DNA of 64,000 bases from Glycomyces artemisiae (GCF_003002955.1 NZ_PVTJ01000004.1:1-64000); one strand, 5' to 3'. Positions 12,761 to 22,254 are shown, counted from the stretch's first letter. Notes: generated by a model from the letters alone, not told the origin. Program-made: numbers and translations.

Positions 12761-13729
12761 GTGAATTTCTTCGAACCCGTCGCGACGACGGCGTTCGTGC
12801 TGCGGCCGTCCGACGCCGCGACCACCGTGGACTGCGGTTTCGAGCCCGACGCCGTGGCGGTGTCCCCCGAAGGCGAGGCGGTGTGGGGCGCCCTCGGGTT
12901 CGAGGGCTCCGGGGTCGTCTCGGTGCGGTACTGGGTCGCCCCCGAGCGGCGCGGGAAGCGGCTCGCCTCGGCGATGCTCCGCGCGGTCGCGCCGGTCGTG
13001 TTCGAGGCGGGGGCGCACCGGCTCGAAGCGCGCCCGCCCGTGCGCGACCACGCCGCGATCCGCTCGGCGCTCGGCGCGGGCTTCCGGCCCGACGGCGGCG
13101 TCGCCCGCGGTGCGGCCTGGGACGGCACCCACGCGCTCACCCTCGGCCTGCTCCCGGGCGACGGCACCGGCCCGTCCCCGCGGGTCCTGCCGGACCTGCC
13201 CGGCGGGACGCTCTCCGACGGCGTCATCACGCTCCGGCCGCTCGGCGCCGGCGACTTCGAGGCCCACCTGCGGCACCGCTCCAGCCCCGACGTGTACGCC
13301 GGGGCGGCGCTGCCGCTCCCGCCGAGCGCCGAGGAGGCCCGCGAGGTGTGCGAGTGGCGGGCCGCGGTCGACTGGCTGCGCGGGCGCAGCGCCCTCATGG
13401 TCATCGACGACGGCGAGGGCTACCAGGGCACGATCGGGCTGTACGACGTGGCGCGGATCGTCGGCACCGGCATGATCGGCTACGACCTGCGCGCGTCGGT
13501 GCGCGGCCGCGGGTACGCGACGCGAGCGGTGAACCTGGTGCGGACATGGGCGTTCCGCGAGGTCGGGCTCGACCGGGTGTGGGCCGGGACGGACCTCCAC
13601 AACACCGCTTCGCAGGCGGTGCTGCGCCGCGCGGGCTTCCGCCTGGAGGGCGTGGAGCGCGGCGGACTGCCGACGCTGGCGGGCCGCAGGCGCGACACGT
13701 TGGTGTGGGCTGTGTTGAGCAGCGACTAG
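12761..13729 (+). CDS. Double-GNAT acetyltransferase, N-terminal domain degenerate
   Basis: 322 residues from GTG 12761; TTG 12749 is an alternative and neither has a strong ribosome-binding site. The N-terminal half is a shortened GNAT domain (VSVRYWVAPERRGKRLASAM). The C-terminal half is a full RimJ/RimL-like domain (LRPLGAGDFEAHLRHR, RASVRGRGYATRAVNLVRTW, VLRRAGFRLEGV). It lies 72 bases after another double-GNAT gene and is probably its diverged paralogue. Substrate unknown. Confidence 0.82.
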   Translation: MNFFEPVATTAFVLRPSDAATTVDCGFEPDAVAVSPEGEAVWGALGFEGSGVVSVRYWVAPERRGKRLASAMLRAVAPVVFEAGAHRLEARPPVRDHAAIRSALGAGFRPDGGVARGAAWDGTHALTLGLLPGDGTGPSPRVLPDLPGGTLSDGVITLRPLGAGDFEAHLRHRSSPDVYAGAALPLPPSAEEAREVCEWRAAVDWLRGRSALMVIDDGEGYQGTIGLYDVARIVGTGMIGYDLRASVRGRGYATRAVNLVRTWAFREVGLDRVWAGTDLHNTASQAVLRRAGFRLEGVERGGLPTLAGRRRDTLVWAVLSSD

Positions 13730-13804
13730 CGTGCAACCCAAGGGGTGGGGCCGGGCGTCGGAGATATAGTTATCGCGTCGCTTCGCTTTGTGGAGGAACC
13801 CCCT

Positions 13805-14962
13805 TTGAAACGCCGGTCCTTCGTCGCCGCTGCCTCGGCGACGTCGCTGCTCTCGCTTGCCGCGTGCGCCGAACCCCAGCAGGGGACGTTCACGCCGGCC
13901 CCGATCGTGCCCGTAGTGTCGCTCGACGCCGTCGACGACCATGATCCGTCCCAGCCGTTCAACCTCACCGTGGTGGACGGCATCCTCGAAGAGGTCAACG
14001 TGACCTCCGACCGGTCCAAGACCATCGAAGGCGACTTCGCCGAGGACCTCACCTCCTGGACCTCGAAAGGCGTGATGGACGCGGGCTCGGTCCACACCGT
14101 CGCCGCGAAGGCCGTCAGCTCAGACGGCACCGTCACCGAGTTCGAGCAGACCTTCACCACCGAGCGCCGCGACGGCACCGGCTTCGGGGTGGCCGACGTG
14201 ACGCCGATCGTGGAGGGCGAGACCGTCGGCGTCGGCGCGCCGATCATCGTGTTCTTCACCGAGGACGCCCCCGACCGGGCCGAGGTCGAGAAGAACCTCA
14301 AGGTCGAGTCCGAGCTGGGCCACGAGGGGGCCTGGCACTGGATCAGCGACTCCCAGGCGATCTACCGCACGAAGGAGTACTGGCAGCCGTACCAGAAGGT
14401 CACCTTCACGGCGAACTTCGACGGCGTCTTCCTCGGCGGCGACACGTGGGGCGACGAGAACTACGAGGCCGTCATGGAGATCGGGCGGTCGCAGACCTCC
14501 CACGCGGACCTGGAGACCCACACCATGACCGTCAAGTTCGACGGCGAGGTGGAGAAGGAGATCCCGATCTCGGGCGGCAACGGCGAGGAGTGGGAGTACT
14601 ACACGGCCACCGGCGTCCACCTGGTCATGGAGAAGTTCGCCGACAAGGTCATGGTCTCGCCCGGCCGCGAGGAGGGCGACGAGGGCTACTACTCGACGCC
14701 CGTCAAGTGGGCCACCCGCATCAACGCCTCCGGCGAGTTCGTCCACGGCGCCCCCTGGAACGGGAGCCTCGGCTCGGCGAACCTCTCGCACGGCTGCCTG
14801 AACGCGAGCGACTCGAACGCCGAGTGGTTCTACGGGATCGCCCAGCGCGGCGACCCGGTCGACGTCACCGGCTCCCCGCGCGAGATGCCGTGGAACAACG
14901 GCTGGGGCTTCTGGATCAAGTCCTGGGACGACTGGAAGTCCGGCTCGGCCCTGGAGGGCTGA
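13805..14962 (+). CDS. L,D-transpeptidase lipoprotein (YkuD, Ig-like domains)
   Basis: 385 residues. TTG 13805 is chosen because GGAGG lies eight bases upstream and the frame then opens with a lipoprotein signal (LKRRSFVAAASATSLLSLAAC). An N-terminal Ig-like region of about 200 residues is followed by a YkuD domain with the catalytic block SHGCLN after HGAPWNGSLGSAN, so the catalytic His and Cys are intact. These enzymes make 3-3 cross-links in peptidoglycan and resist most beta-lactams. It sits outside the membrane, anchored by the lipid. Confidence 0.92.
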   Translation: MKRRSFVAAASATSLLSLAACAEPQQGTFTPAPIVPVVSLDAVDDHDPSQPFNLTVVDGILEEVNVTSDRSKTIEGDFAEDLTSWTSKGVMDAGSVHTVAAKAVSSDGTVTEFEQTFTTERRDGTGFGVADVTPIVEGETVGVGAPIIVFFTEDAPDRAEVEKNLKVESELGHEGAWHWISDSQAIYRTKEYWQPYQKVTFTANFDGVFLGGDTWGDENYEAVMEIGRSQTSHADLETHTMTVKFDGEVEKEIPISGGNGEEWEYYTATGVHLVMEKFADKVMVSPGREEGDEGYYSTPVKWATRINASGEFVHGAPWNGSLGSANLSHGCLNASDSNAEWFYGIAQRGDPVDVTGSPREMPWNNGWGFWIKSWDDWKSGSALEG

Positions 14963-14990
14963 CCCGAACGCGTGAAGATCGTTGAGAAAA

Positions 14991-15018
14991 AGGGGCCCCG
15001 GCATCCGCCGGGGCCCCT
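14991..15018. terminator. Bidirectional terminator between the transpeptidase and hpf
   Basis: Perfect 12-base arms (AGGGGCCCCGGC and complement) with loop ATCC lie between two convergent genes; GAGAAAA precedes the left arm, giving a U-rich tail in the leftward direction. Confidence 0.8.
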
Positions 15019-15032
15019 CTCGCTACGCGGTC

Positions 15033-15707
15033 CTAGAGGTCGAGCTTGAGCAGGCCGTAGTCGAAGGCCCTGCGGCGGTACACGACGGACGGGCGGCCGG
15101 TCTCCTTGTCGTGGAAGAGGTAGAAGTCGTGGCCGACGAGCTCCATGTTCTGGAGGGCGTCGTCGACGGTCATCGGCTCGCCGGGGTGGATCTTCTCGCG
15201 GACGATCCGGCCCGGCAGGTGGTCCTCGACGAGGCCGTCGAAGTGGTCGACGTCCTCGGAGATGAAGCGGGCGCGCGCGGCGCGCTCCTTCGCGTCGGGC
15301 TCCGCCACGAGGGTCGCGCCCTCGGGGATGCGGCCGCCGCCGTTCGCGGTCGCCTCGGCCACCGAGATCGGGGCCTTGGTGCCGCCGCGCGAGACGCGCT
15401 TGCGGTCGGAGGTCTTGCGGAGCTGGTGGCCGAGCTTGGTCACCGCGAGCTCGAACGCGGACCTGAAGTCCCCGGCGCACGCCTCGGCGCGGATGACCGC
15501 GCCCTTCGGGCGGCACGTGATCTCGACGCGCTGCGCATGGTCGGCCTGGCGGGGATTGGGCTCGTGATAGAGCTCGACGTCGATCTTGATCGCCTCCCCG
15601 TCGTAGCGGGCGAGGTACTTCGCGATCTTGCCCTCGATCTTCTCTTCGACGAGACCGCGGTAGTGGTCGGGGACCTCTACGTTCCGGCCCTTGACGACGA
15701 TGTCCAC
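15033..15707 (-). CDS. hpf: Ribosome hibernation promoting factor, long form
   Basis: 224 residues from GTG 15707, six bases after GGAGG; an upstream in-frame extension lacks such a site. The N-terminal S30AE domain (VDIVVKGRNVEVPDHYRGLV, HEPNPRQADHAQRVEITC) binds the 30S decoding centre. The C-terminal domain (DALQNMELVGHDFYLFHDKE, VVYRRRAFDYGLLKL) drives 100S dimer formation. Length and architecture are those of the long HPF of Gram-positive bacteria, used in stationary phase or stress. The gene stands alone before a hairpin terminator. Confidence 0.95.
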   Translation of the reverse strand: MDIVVKGRNVEVPDHYRGLVEEKIEGKIAKYLARYDGEAIKIDVELYHEPNPRQADHAQRVEITCRPKGAVIRAEACAGDFRSAFELAVTKLGHQLRKTSDRKRVSRGGTKAPISVAEATANGGGRIPEGATLVAEPDAKERAARARFISEDVDHFDGLVEDHLPGRIVREKIHPGEPMTVDDALQNMELVGHDFYLFHDKETGRPSVVYRRRAFDYGLLKLDL

Positions 15708-16102
15708 CTCTGAACCTCCCAGGTGCGCCGCGCGCTTCCGCGGCGCTGACGTAGTTGCGTGTGCTGGGTCCGGAGCCGTGGTTCCGGTACGGCGGATGGA
15801 GCGACCTCCCTTCACGGTCAGGACGGATGCGAACACCTCTGTAGAAGGGGGCGTTCACCTTTGGGCCAACTGGCCTCTGCCGTCTCGTTACCGATCTGAG
15901 ATTTCGAGACTAACCCCTCGCTCACCGAAAGTCGACCCTTCGGCTACCGGAATTCTCCAATGCTCCGAGGGTGCGCGCACGGATTCCGGCGGAACCGAGA
16001 CAACTCTTCGCATTCGCGTTCGAACCCTCCAGACGGGGTTGTCGGGATCATGACATAAGGAGGATTGCCGCACTCCCGTCCCGCAAACCCCTGGAGTGCG
16101 GT
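15708..16102. other. Intergenic region upstream of hpf
   Basis: 395 bases between the start of hpf and the end of comF, both on the minus strand. It is AT-richer than its surroundings, as expected for an hpf control region. I see no convincing reading frame, RNA gene or strong consensus promoter. Confidence 0.4.
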
Positions 16103-16750
16103 TCAGGCCGCCGCGACGACGACCGCCGCGGGGACCTCTATGCCCGCGTCCCGCAGCACCAGCGCCGCGGCGCGGAGCGTGGCGCCGGTGGTGACGACGT
16201 CGTCGACGAGGATCGCGGGGCGGCCCGAGGCGGCCAGCGCCCGGATCGCGCGGGCGGGGCGCAGGCTCCGGCGGGCGGCCTCCTCGCGCTGGGCGGGGGT
16301 CAGGCCGACCGAGTCGGGGCGCGGGCGGGCCCGCAGGCACGGGCGCAGGTCGCCGAGCCCGGCGGCCATGCCGGCGACGTGGTCGAAGCCGCGGGCGCGG
16401 CGGGCCGCGGCGGTGGGCGGGACGGGGACGAGCACGGCGCCGGGGACCTCGGGGGCGACGACGGCGAGGGCTCCGGCGAGGAGGCGGCCGAGGGCGGGGG
16501 CGAGCTCGCGGCGGGACCGCTCCTTGTACTCGTTGAGGGCTTCGGCGAGCGCGCCCGCGTAGGGCCCGGCGGCCACGGCGGGCGGGGCGGCGTGGTGGGG
16601 TGTCGCGAGGCGCGGGCGCAGGTCCCGCAGCTCCTGGGCGCAGTCGGGGCACAGGCCCCTCCAGACGCCGCCGCCCGCCGCCCGGGCGCTCCGGCAGGAG
16701 GCGCAGGCGGCGGGCAGGAACAGGTCCCGGGCGTCCTCGATGAGGTTCAC
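16103..16750 (-). CDS. ComF-family phosphoribosyltransferase-like protein
   Basis: 215 residues from GTG 16750. An N-terminal cysteine pair region (PAACASC and GLCPDC) is followed by the family blocks YAGALAEALNEYKERSRREL, VLVPVPPTAAARRARGFDHV, and the phosphoribosyl-pyrophosphate-binding motif AILVDDVVTTGATLRAA. ComF proteins are needed for DNA uptake in competent bacteria, but in actinomycetes their role is unclear. It follows the permease gene by 17 bases. Confidence 0.9.
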   Translation of the reverse strand: MNLIEDARDLFLPAACASCRSARAAGGGVWRGLCPDCAQELRDLRPRLATPHHAAPPAVAAGPYAGALAEALNEYKERSRRELAPALGRLLAGALAVVAPEVPGAVLVPVPPTAAARRARGFDHVAGMAAGLGDLRPCLRARPRPDSVGLTPAQREEAARRSLRPARAIRALAASGRPAILVDDVVTTGATLRAAALVLRDAGIEVPAAVVVAAA

Positions 16751-16767
16751 GCGGGGTCTAACGAGCG

Positions 16768-18123
16768 TCAGGTCCTCAGGGTGACCGCGGGTGGGATTCT
16801 GGAGGCGCGCCAGGCGGGGTAGACGCCGGCGACGATGCCGACGACGGCGCCGATGACGGGCCCGGCCGCGAACAGGGCGGGGTCGAAGACGATCTGCCAG
16901 TCGCGGTAGAGGGACACGAACGCGGTGACGTTCACGCCCAGGACCGTGCCGACGAGGCCGCCGATGAGCCCGATGAGCGTCGACTCCCACACGAACTGCA
17001 TCGCCACGGCCCTGCGGGCGGCCCCGACGGCGCGCCGCAGGCCGATCTCGCTTCGGCGCTCCATGACCGACACGAGCGCGGTGTTGGAGACCGAGACGGC
17101 GCCGATCACGAGCGAGACGGCCGCGAGGCCGAGCAGGAGCGCCTGCATCTCGTTCTCCACGCCTTTGCGGAACGAGCGGAGGTCGGAGGGCTTGGACACC
17201 GACAGGTTGTCGGGGCCTTCGGGGAACACCGCGGTCGGGGCGGTGTCGGCGACCTTGTCGGCCGCGCCCAGGTCGGTGCGGATGAACACCTGCCCGGCCG
17301 CGTACTCGGGGTCGGCCTCGATGCACGGGGTCGGCGGGACGACGACGGCGCCGGTGAGCTTCGCTTCGCCTTCGGGGGCCTGGTAGACGCCGATGAGGGC
17401 GTACTCGCGGCCGTCGATGTAGATCATCGGCCCGCCTTCGAGGGACGTGTAGCCGAGGTCGCGGGCGGCGGACTCGTCGATGACGGCGACCTGGTCGCCG
17501 CGGGCGACGTGGCCCTCGTCGAAGGCCGCTCCCTGCGTGAACTCGAACCCGTACGCGGCCATCGCGCCCGGCTCCATGCCGAACACGGGGACCTCGCGCA
17601 CGTAGTCGCCCGCTTCGGTGCGGGAGGCGGCGAGGTCGTCGGTGGAGCCGCAGACGATCCCGGCGTCGGCGACGCCGTTGATCTCGCGGACCCGCTGCGC
17701 GGCTTCGAGGGTGGGCCCGTACCCGGCGTCCCTCATCGTGTCGGAGAACGACACGGTGACCTGGGTGGCCTCGGTCGCGTCGAACCGCTCGGCGATGGCG
17801 GCGGCCGATGTGGACGACAGGCCCACGGTCGCGACCGTGGCGGCGATGCCCAGGGCGATGCCGATCGCGGTCATCCACGTGCGCATCGAGCGCCCGCGCA
17901 GCGACTGGAACGCCTCGTACGCGATGCCCATCGAGCGGACCCCGAAGCGGCCCTTGGCCTTCGGGATCGCGTCCCGCTCGTCCTCGGCGGCCTGCTTCGC
18001 GGCCTTCTTGGCGGCGCGGCGGGCTTTGCGTCCCTGCGGCTCTCCTTCGGCGCCTTCCCCGTCGGGGACGACGTACTCCAGGAGCTCGGTGTCGGTCTCG
18101 GGTTCGCGCCGGCGGCGGGCCAT
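16768..18123 (-). CDS. MacB/FtsX-type ABC transporter permease
   Basis: 451 residues from ATG 18123. A charged Arg/Lys-rich N-terminus of about 75 residues precedes a first membrane segment (TWMTAIGIALGIAATVATVG), a large extracytoplasmic domain of about 230 residues, and three C-terminal membrane segments in a FtsX-like domain (ERRSEIGLRRAVGAARRAVA between the first two). These are hallmarks of MacB-like permeases. It shares one base with the adaptor stop (TGATG). No ATPase gene is present beside it, although these permeases need one. Confidence 0.88.
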   Translation of the reverse strand: MARRRREPETDTELLEYVVPDGEGAEGEPQGRKARRAAKKAAKQAAEDERDAIPKAKGRFGVRSMGIAYEAFQSLRGRSMRTWMTAIGIALGIAATVATVGLSSTSAAAIAERFDATEATQVTVSFSDTMRDAGYGPTLEAAQRVREINGVADAGIVCGSTDDLAASRTEAGDYVREVPVFGMEPGAMAAYGFEFTQGAAFDEGHVARGDQVAVIDESAARDLGYTSLEGGPMIYIDGREYALIGVYQAPEGEAKLTGAVVVPPTPCIEADPEYAAGQVFIRTDLGAADKVADTAPTAVFPEGPDNLSVSKPSDLRSFRKGVENEMQALLLGLAAVSLVIGAVSVSNTALVSVMERRSEIGLRRAVGAARRAVAMQFVWESTLIGLIGGLVGTVLGVNVTAFVSLYRDWQIVFDPALFAAGPVIGAVVGIVAGVYPAWRASRIPPAVTLRT

Positions 18124-19397
18124 CAGCCGTTGCCCCGGTCGCGCCAGGCGATCACGACCTCGTCCCCGGCCGCGAGCTCGCCCTCGACGGGGACGACCAC
18201 GCCGCGGCCTTCGTGGCGCAGGCTCACGTCCACTTCGATGTGCCGCTCGGTCGTGCCGTCCTCTTCGAGCACGGTGATCATGGTCCGGCCCTCGGAGTCG
18301 GTCCACAGTGCCGAGAGCGGCACGATGAGCGCGTCCTCCGCGGAGCGGGCCCGCACGAGCGTGACCTCCTGCTCCTCGCCGGGCGCAAGGTCGTCGATGC
18401 CCTCGACGGCCTCGGCGTCGAACGCGAAGACCGCGAACGTCTTCTCGACGGTCTGGGCCTCCTCCTCGCTCCACTGGTCGGTCTCGCCCTCGACCTCGCG
18501 GGTCTCCAGCTCGAAGCCGCCGACCTCCTGGCCCTCCAAGGGGCCGTCGCCGTATTCGAGCTCGGCCTCGTCGCCGAGCTTCGACAGCTCGGAGCCGACC
18601 TCCTCGTCGAGTTCGGCCTCCAGCTTCCAGTCGCCGGAGGCGAGCACCAGGACGGTGCCCTCCACGGGCGCGGACTGCTTCGCGTTGACCTTCGAGACCT
18701 GCATGGGCAGCTCGGGCAGGAACACGACCTCGGAGGCGGGCAGCGCCACGCGCTCGACGGTCTCGGTCTGGGCGCCGCCGGTGTTCTCCTCGCCGCCTTC
18801 GGTGTTCTCGTCGCCGGTGTCGCCTTCGGCGGTGTCGTCCTCCTCGGTGGCGACCTCCTCGGAGGTCGTGGCGTGGTCGTACCCGGCGTGGTCGTAGAGC
18901 TTCTTCAGGTCCGAGGCCGTGCGCGAGTCGAACGTCCCGGTCTTGGGCGTGCCGTAGATCTGCTGGAGCGCCAGTTGCAGCTGCTCCACGTCGGGGCCGG
19001 TGTCGCCCTCCTGGAGATCGCGGTAGGCGGGCACGTCGCCTTCGAGGGCGATCATGGGGCGGCCGGACACCTCCAGGAGCACGGTCCCGGCCTTGACCTC
19101 GTCGCCGACCTCAACGGGGATCTTCGAGGCCAGCGCGGTCTCGATGCCCTCCGGGGCGGTCGGCGCGGGGACCTCGAAGTCGCCGGTCCGGTCCAGGACC
19201 GCCTCGAATTCGAGGGTGTCGATCAGCTGCTCCTGGTCGACGCTGACGGTGATGACGCTGTCGTCGGGTTCGGCGGTCTCCTCGGCCCTCTGGGCCGGGG
19301 TCCGCGCCTGCGCAGCGAAGTACCAGGCGGTGGCCGTCGCGCCGAGCAGCGCGACGGCGAGCACCCCGCTGACGACATGGCTTTTCGTGAGCCGCAT
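18123..19397 (-). CDS. Efflux-type periplasmic adaptor with peptidoglycan-binding-like domain
   Basis: 424 residues from ATG 19397, with AGGAGG at ideal spacing. One N-terminal membrane segment (HVVSGVLAVALLGATATAWYF) is followed by a HlyD/RND-like adaptor with a split biotinyl-lipoyl fold (IPVEVGDEVKAGTVLLEVSG). A PG_binding_1-like helix bundle (GPDVEQLQLALQQIYGTPKT, GTFDSRTASDLKKLY) and a Glu/Thr-rich linker follow, then beta domains. Similar adaptors pair with MacB-like permeases in actinomycetes. It is coupled to the permease gene. Confidence 0.87.
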   Translation of the reverse strand: MRLTKSHVVSGVLAVALLGATATAWYFAAQARTPAQRAEETAEPDDSVITVSVDQEQLIDTLEFEAVLDRTGDFEVPAPTAPEGIETALASKIPVEVGDEVKAGTVLLEVSGRPMIALEGDVPAYRDLQEGDTGPDVEQLQLALQQIYGTPKTGTFDSRTASDLKKLYDHAGYDHATTSEEVATEEDDTAEGDTGDENTEGGEENTGGAQTETVERVALPASEVVFLPELPMQVSKVNAKQSAPVEGTVLVLASGDWKLEAELDEEVGSELSKLGDEAELEYGDGPLEGQEVGGFELETREVEGETDQWSEEEAQTVEKTFAVFAFDAEAVEGIDDLAPGEEQEVTLVRARSAEDALIVPLSALWTDSEGRTMITVLEEDGTTERHIEVDVSLRHEGRGVVVPVEGELAAGDEVVIAWRDRGNG

Positions 19398-19519
19398 GTT
19401 GAGTCCTCCTCCGCCCCGAAGACGCGTGGAGCGAAGGCGCCGGTTGCGGCCGTTTCGTCTCGATTCGGTAACGGCACTGGCGGTGACGTGCCCGAACGTG
19501 TGCGGCGCGGGGAAGGGCC

Positions 19520-20203
19520 CTAGTTGTTGAGGCCCACGGACTTCATGCGGTCCTGGTGGGCGCGGGTGAGGCGGCGCAGGAGCGCGTCGAGGGTGCCGCC
19601 GTCGCCGACGATGATCGCGGTGAGGCGCTCGTTGGCCGCGGCCACGCCCTGGGCGCGGTTGATGCCCTCGCCGACGAGGCGGCGGGCCCACAGGGACAGG
19701 CGGCCGGTGACGGACTCGTCGGCCTCGACGGCGGCGCGGATCTCGGCGGCGGCGAGGTCGGCCGCGCCGGACTCGGCGAGCACGGTCTCGATCACCTGGC
19801 GGTCGGCGTCCTCCAGGCTTGAGGAGACGGCGCGGAAGAAGTCGTCGGCGACGGCGTCGCCGAGGTAGACCTTCACGAGCGCTTCGAGCCAGTCGCGCGG
19901 CGAGGTGGAGGCGTCGAAGGAGCGGAACGCCTCGCGGAACGGGGCCATGGCCTCGGCGGGGTCGGCCCCGAGGGCGTGCAGGCGGTCGGCGATCAGCCGG
20001 TAGTTGCGAATCTCACCGACGGCCGCCTCCGAGAGGGCGGCGCGCCGGCCGAGGTCGGGGGCGAGGCGGGCGTCGAAGACCATGCGCTCGAACGCGAGCA
20101 GCTCGCCGAGGGCAAGCAGCCCAAGGAGTTCGACGACGGCCTCGCGGCCGGGGGGCGCGGTCGCCGGGGCCGCGGCCGGGGCGGGATCAGAAGTCTCGGA
20201 CAC
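19520..20203 (-). CDS. Ferritin-like fold protein
   Basis: 227 residues from GTG 20203. After a disordered Ala/Pro N-terminus, an all-helical region follows (VVELLGLLALGELLAFERMV, LSEAAVGEIRNYRLIADRL, WLEALVKVYLGDAVADDFF), with Glu residues spaced as in ferritin-like four-helix proteins. Related actinobacterial proteins are annotated as ferritin-like or MiaE-like and usually lie beside a DEAD-box helicase, as here on the opposite strand. Not all iron ligands are evident, so catalysis is uncertain. Confidence 0.75.
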   Translation of the reverse strand: MSETSDPAPAAAPATAPPGREAVVELLGLLALGELLAFERMVFDARLAPDLGRRAALSEAAVGEIRNYRLIADRLHALGADPAEAMAPFREAFRSFDASTSPRDWLEALVKVYLGDAVADDFFRAVSSSLEDADRQVIETVLAESGAADLAAAEIRAAVEADESVTGRLSLWARRLVGEGINRAQGVAAANERLTAIIVGDGGTLDALLRRLTRAHQDRMKSVGLNN

Positions 20204-20562
20204 CGGGGCAGGTTACCACTGGGCGGATGCGGCCCTCGCCTTCACGTAGGTGTCGCCGATCGGACCTTCACGTGCGTCTTCGCAGGCCAGAAGGGCCGGA
20301 TCGGGGGTTCGGGAGGAGACGCGCGCCCCGCCCGGGAACGGCGCACCGAGACGATGGTGCCGGGAGAGCGTAGGATGGACGGAAGGGACCGCGGCCCCGA
20401 CGGGGCATCCCTGTACCAGGCGGTCCTGAAGCGGTACCGGTTTCTTCACCGGGCCGCTCCTGCGAAGCGGCGACTCACCGAATCCGGCGGTCGTCGCCGC
20501 TGTGTAACGAGACTATATGTGGCGCCGAGTTCCCCGGATCTGGTGACGTCCTCCGCCACGAG
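20204..20562. other. Divergent control region between the ferritin-like gene and rhlE
   Basis: 359 bases with no credible gene. Two copies of CCTTCACGT lie about 28 bases apart near 20238 and 20266, and an AT-rich run (GACTATATG) near 20511 could be the helicase promoter's -10 region. A long untranslated leader would suit cold-regulated helicase genes, but nothing specific is visible. Confidence 0.35.
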
Positions 20563-22227
20563 GTGAACAGAGTGAACGAATTGAACACCGACCGGCCCCA
20601 GAACGACGGGCCGACTTTCGCAGCCCTGGGCGTTCGGGAAGAGACCGTCGAAGCGCTTGCGGCGCTTGGCATCGAACGGGCCTTCGCGATCCAGGAGTAC
20701 GCGATCCCGATCGCCCTGCGGGGCTCCGACATCATCGGGCGCGCCCCCACGGGCACCGGCAAGACCTTCGGGTTCGGCCTCCCGATCATCGACCGGATCA
20801 CCTCCGCCGAGGAGGGGTCCGACGGGCTCCCCCAGGCGCTGATCCTGGTCCCCACGCGCGAGCTGGGCCTCCAGGTGGCCCGCGACCTGGAGGACGCGGG
20901 CAAGACCCGCAACATCCGGGTCCTGCCGATCTACGGCGGCCGCGCCTACGAGCCGCAGGTCGAGGCCCTGAAGGCGGGCGTCGACATCATCGTCGGCACC
21001 CCGGGCCGCCTGCTCGACCTCTACAAGTCGAAGCACATCAAGCTCAACAAGATCGCGCACTGCGTCCTCGACGAGGCCGACCGGATGCTCGACCTCGGGT
21101 TCTCCGAGGACGTCGAGAAGATCCTCAAGCTCCTGCCGGAGCAGCGCCAGACCATGCTGTTCTCGGCGACGATGCCCGACACGATCATGTCGCTGTCGCG
21201 CCGCCACATGAACCGGCCCATCACCGTCGCCGCCGACGTGAGCGCCCCCGACCTGGAGGCCGCCAACAACACCCGGCAGCTGGTCTACATGACCCACGCG
21301 ATGAACAAGATCGAGGTCGCCGCCCGGATCCTCCAGGCGAACGGCCGCGGCCTGACGATCATGTTCTGCCGCACCAAGCGCGCCGCGCAGAAGGTCGCCG
21401 ACGAGCTGGACTTCCGCGGCTTCGCGGTCGGCTCGGTCCACGGCGACCTCGGCCAGAACGCGCGCGAGCGGGCCCTGCGGGCCTTCCGCTCGGGGAAGAT
21501 CGACGTGCTCGTGGCGACCGACGTGGCCGCCCGCGGCATCGACGTCCCCGACATCACGCACGTCATCAACTTCGACGCGCCCGAGGAGGCCGAGACCTAC
21601 GTGCACCGCATCGGCCGCACCGGCCGCGCGGGCGCGACGGGCATCGCCGTCACGTTCCTGACGTGGGAGGACCTCCCCCGCTGGAAGATCATCGTCAAGG
21701 CCAACGGCCTCGACCTCGGCGAGCCCCTGGAGACCTACCACACCTCCGACCACCTGTACACCGACCTCGACATCCCCGAGGGCGCCCCGCCGGCGCTCCC
21801 GAGCGAGCTCCGCAAGCGCGACGGCCTCTCCGCCGAGCGCGAGGAGAACGTCGAGGGCGAGCCCCGCAAGAAGGGCCGCGGCCGCGGCCCGCGCGGACGG
21901 GGCCGCGGTGAAGGCGGCCGGGGCCAGAGCGACCGCCGCGGCGGCTCGCGTGACGGCGGTTCGCGTGACGGCGGCTCCCGCAGCGGCGCCCGCGACGGCG
22001 GCGAGCGCCCCGAGCGCCGCTCCGACGCCGAAGGCGACGCCCCGCGCAGCCGCCAGCGCCGCCGCATCCGCACCGACGAGGACGCCGCCCCGCGCGAGTC
22101 CAAGCCGCAGGCGGACGCCGCGCCCGCCGCCGCCTCGGACACCGAAGGCGACGCCCCGGCCCGTCGCAGGCGCCGTCGCCGCCGCCCCACCGGAGGCAAC
22201 GACCGCCAGGCCCCGAGCCAGGACTGA
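20563..22227 (+). CDS. DEAD-box RNA helicase, RhlE type
   Basis: 554 residues from GTG 20563. The core has the Q motif (FAALGV, AFAIQEYAIPIAL), motif I APTGTGKT, Ia PTRELGLQ, Ib TPGRL, II VLDEADRMLD, III FSATMP, and VI HRIGRTGRAG, so it should be an active ATP-dependent RNA helicase. The tail from about residue 415 is rich in Arg/Gly (RGRGEGGRGQ, RDGGSRDGGSR) and basic, and probably binds RNA. Such helicases act in ribosome assembly, RNA decay and cold adaptation. Confidence 0.95.
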   Translation: MNRVNELNTDRPQNDGPTFAALGVREETVEALAALGIERAFAIQEYAIPIALRGSDIIGRAPTGTGKTFGFGLPIIDRITSAEEGSDGLPQALILVPTRELGLQVARDLEDAGKTRNIRVLPIYGGRAYEPQVEALKAGVDIIVGTPGRLLDLYKSKHIKLNKIAHCVLDEADRMLDLGFSEDVEKILKLLPEQRQTMLFSATMPDTIMSLSRRHMNRPITVAADVSAPDLEAANNTRQLVYMTHAMNKIEVAARILQANGRGLTIMFCRTKRAAQKVADELDFRGFAVGSVHGDLGQNARERALRAFRSGKIDVLVATDVAARGIDVPDITHVINFDAPEEAETYVHRIGRTGRAGATGIAVTFLTWEDLPRWKIIVKANGLDLGEPLETYHTSDHLYTDLDIPEGAPPALPSELRKRDGLSAEREENVEGEPRKKGRGRGPRGRGRGEGGRGQSDRRGGSRDGGSRDGGSRSGARDGGERPERRSDAEGDAPRSRQRRRIRTDEDAAPRESKPQADAAPAAASDTEGDAPARRRRRRRRPTGGNDRQAPSQD

Positions 22228-22254
22228 CGCACAGGCGAACATTCGCCGACAGCG

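Noticed and set aside
20213..20449. 78-codon minus-strand frame upstream of the ferritin-like gene
   Set aside because: No ribosome-binding site, no family resemblance, and weak coding bias; I treat it as non-coding control sequence.
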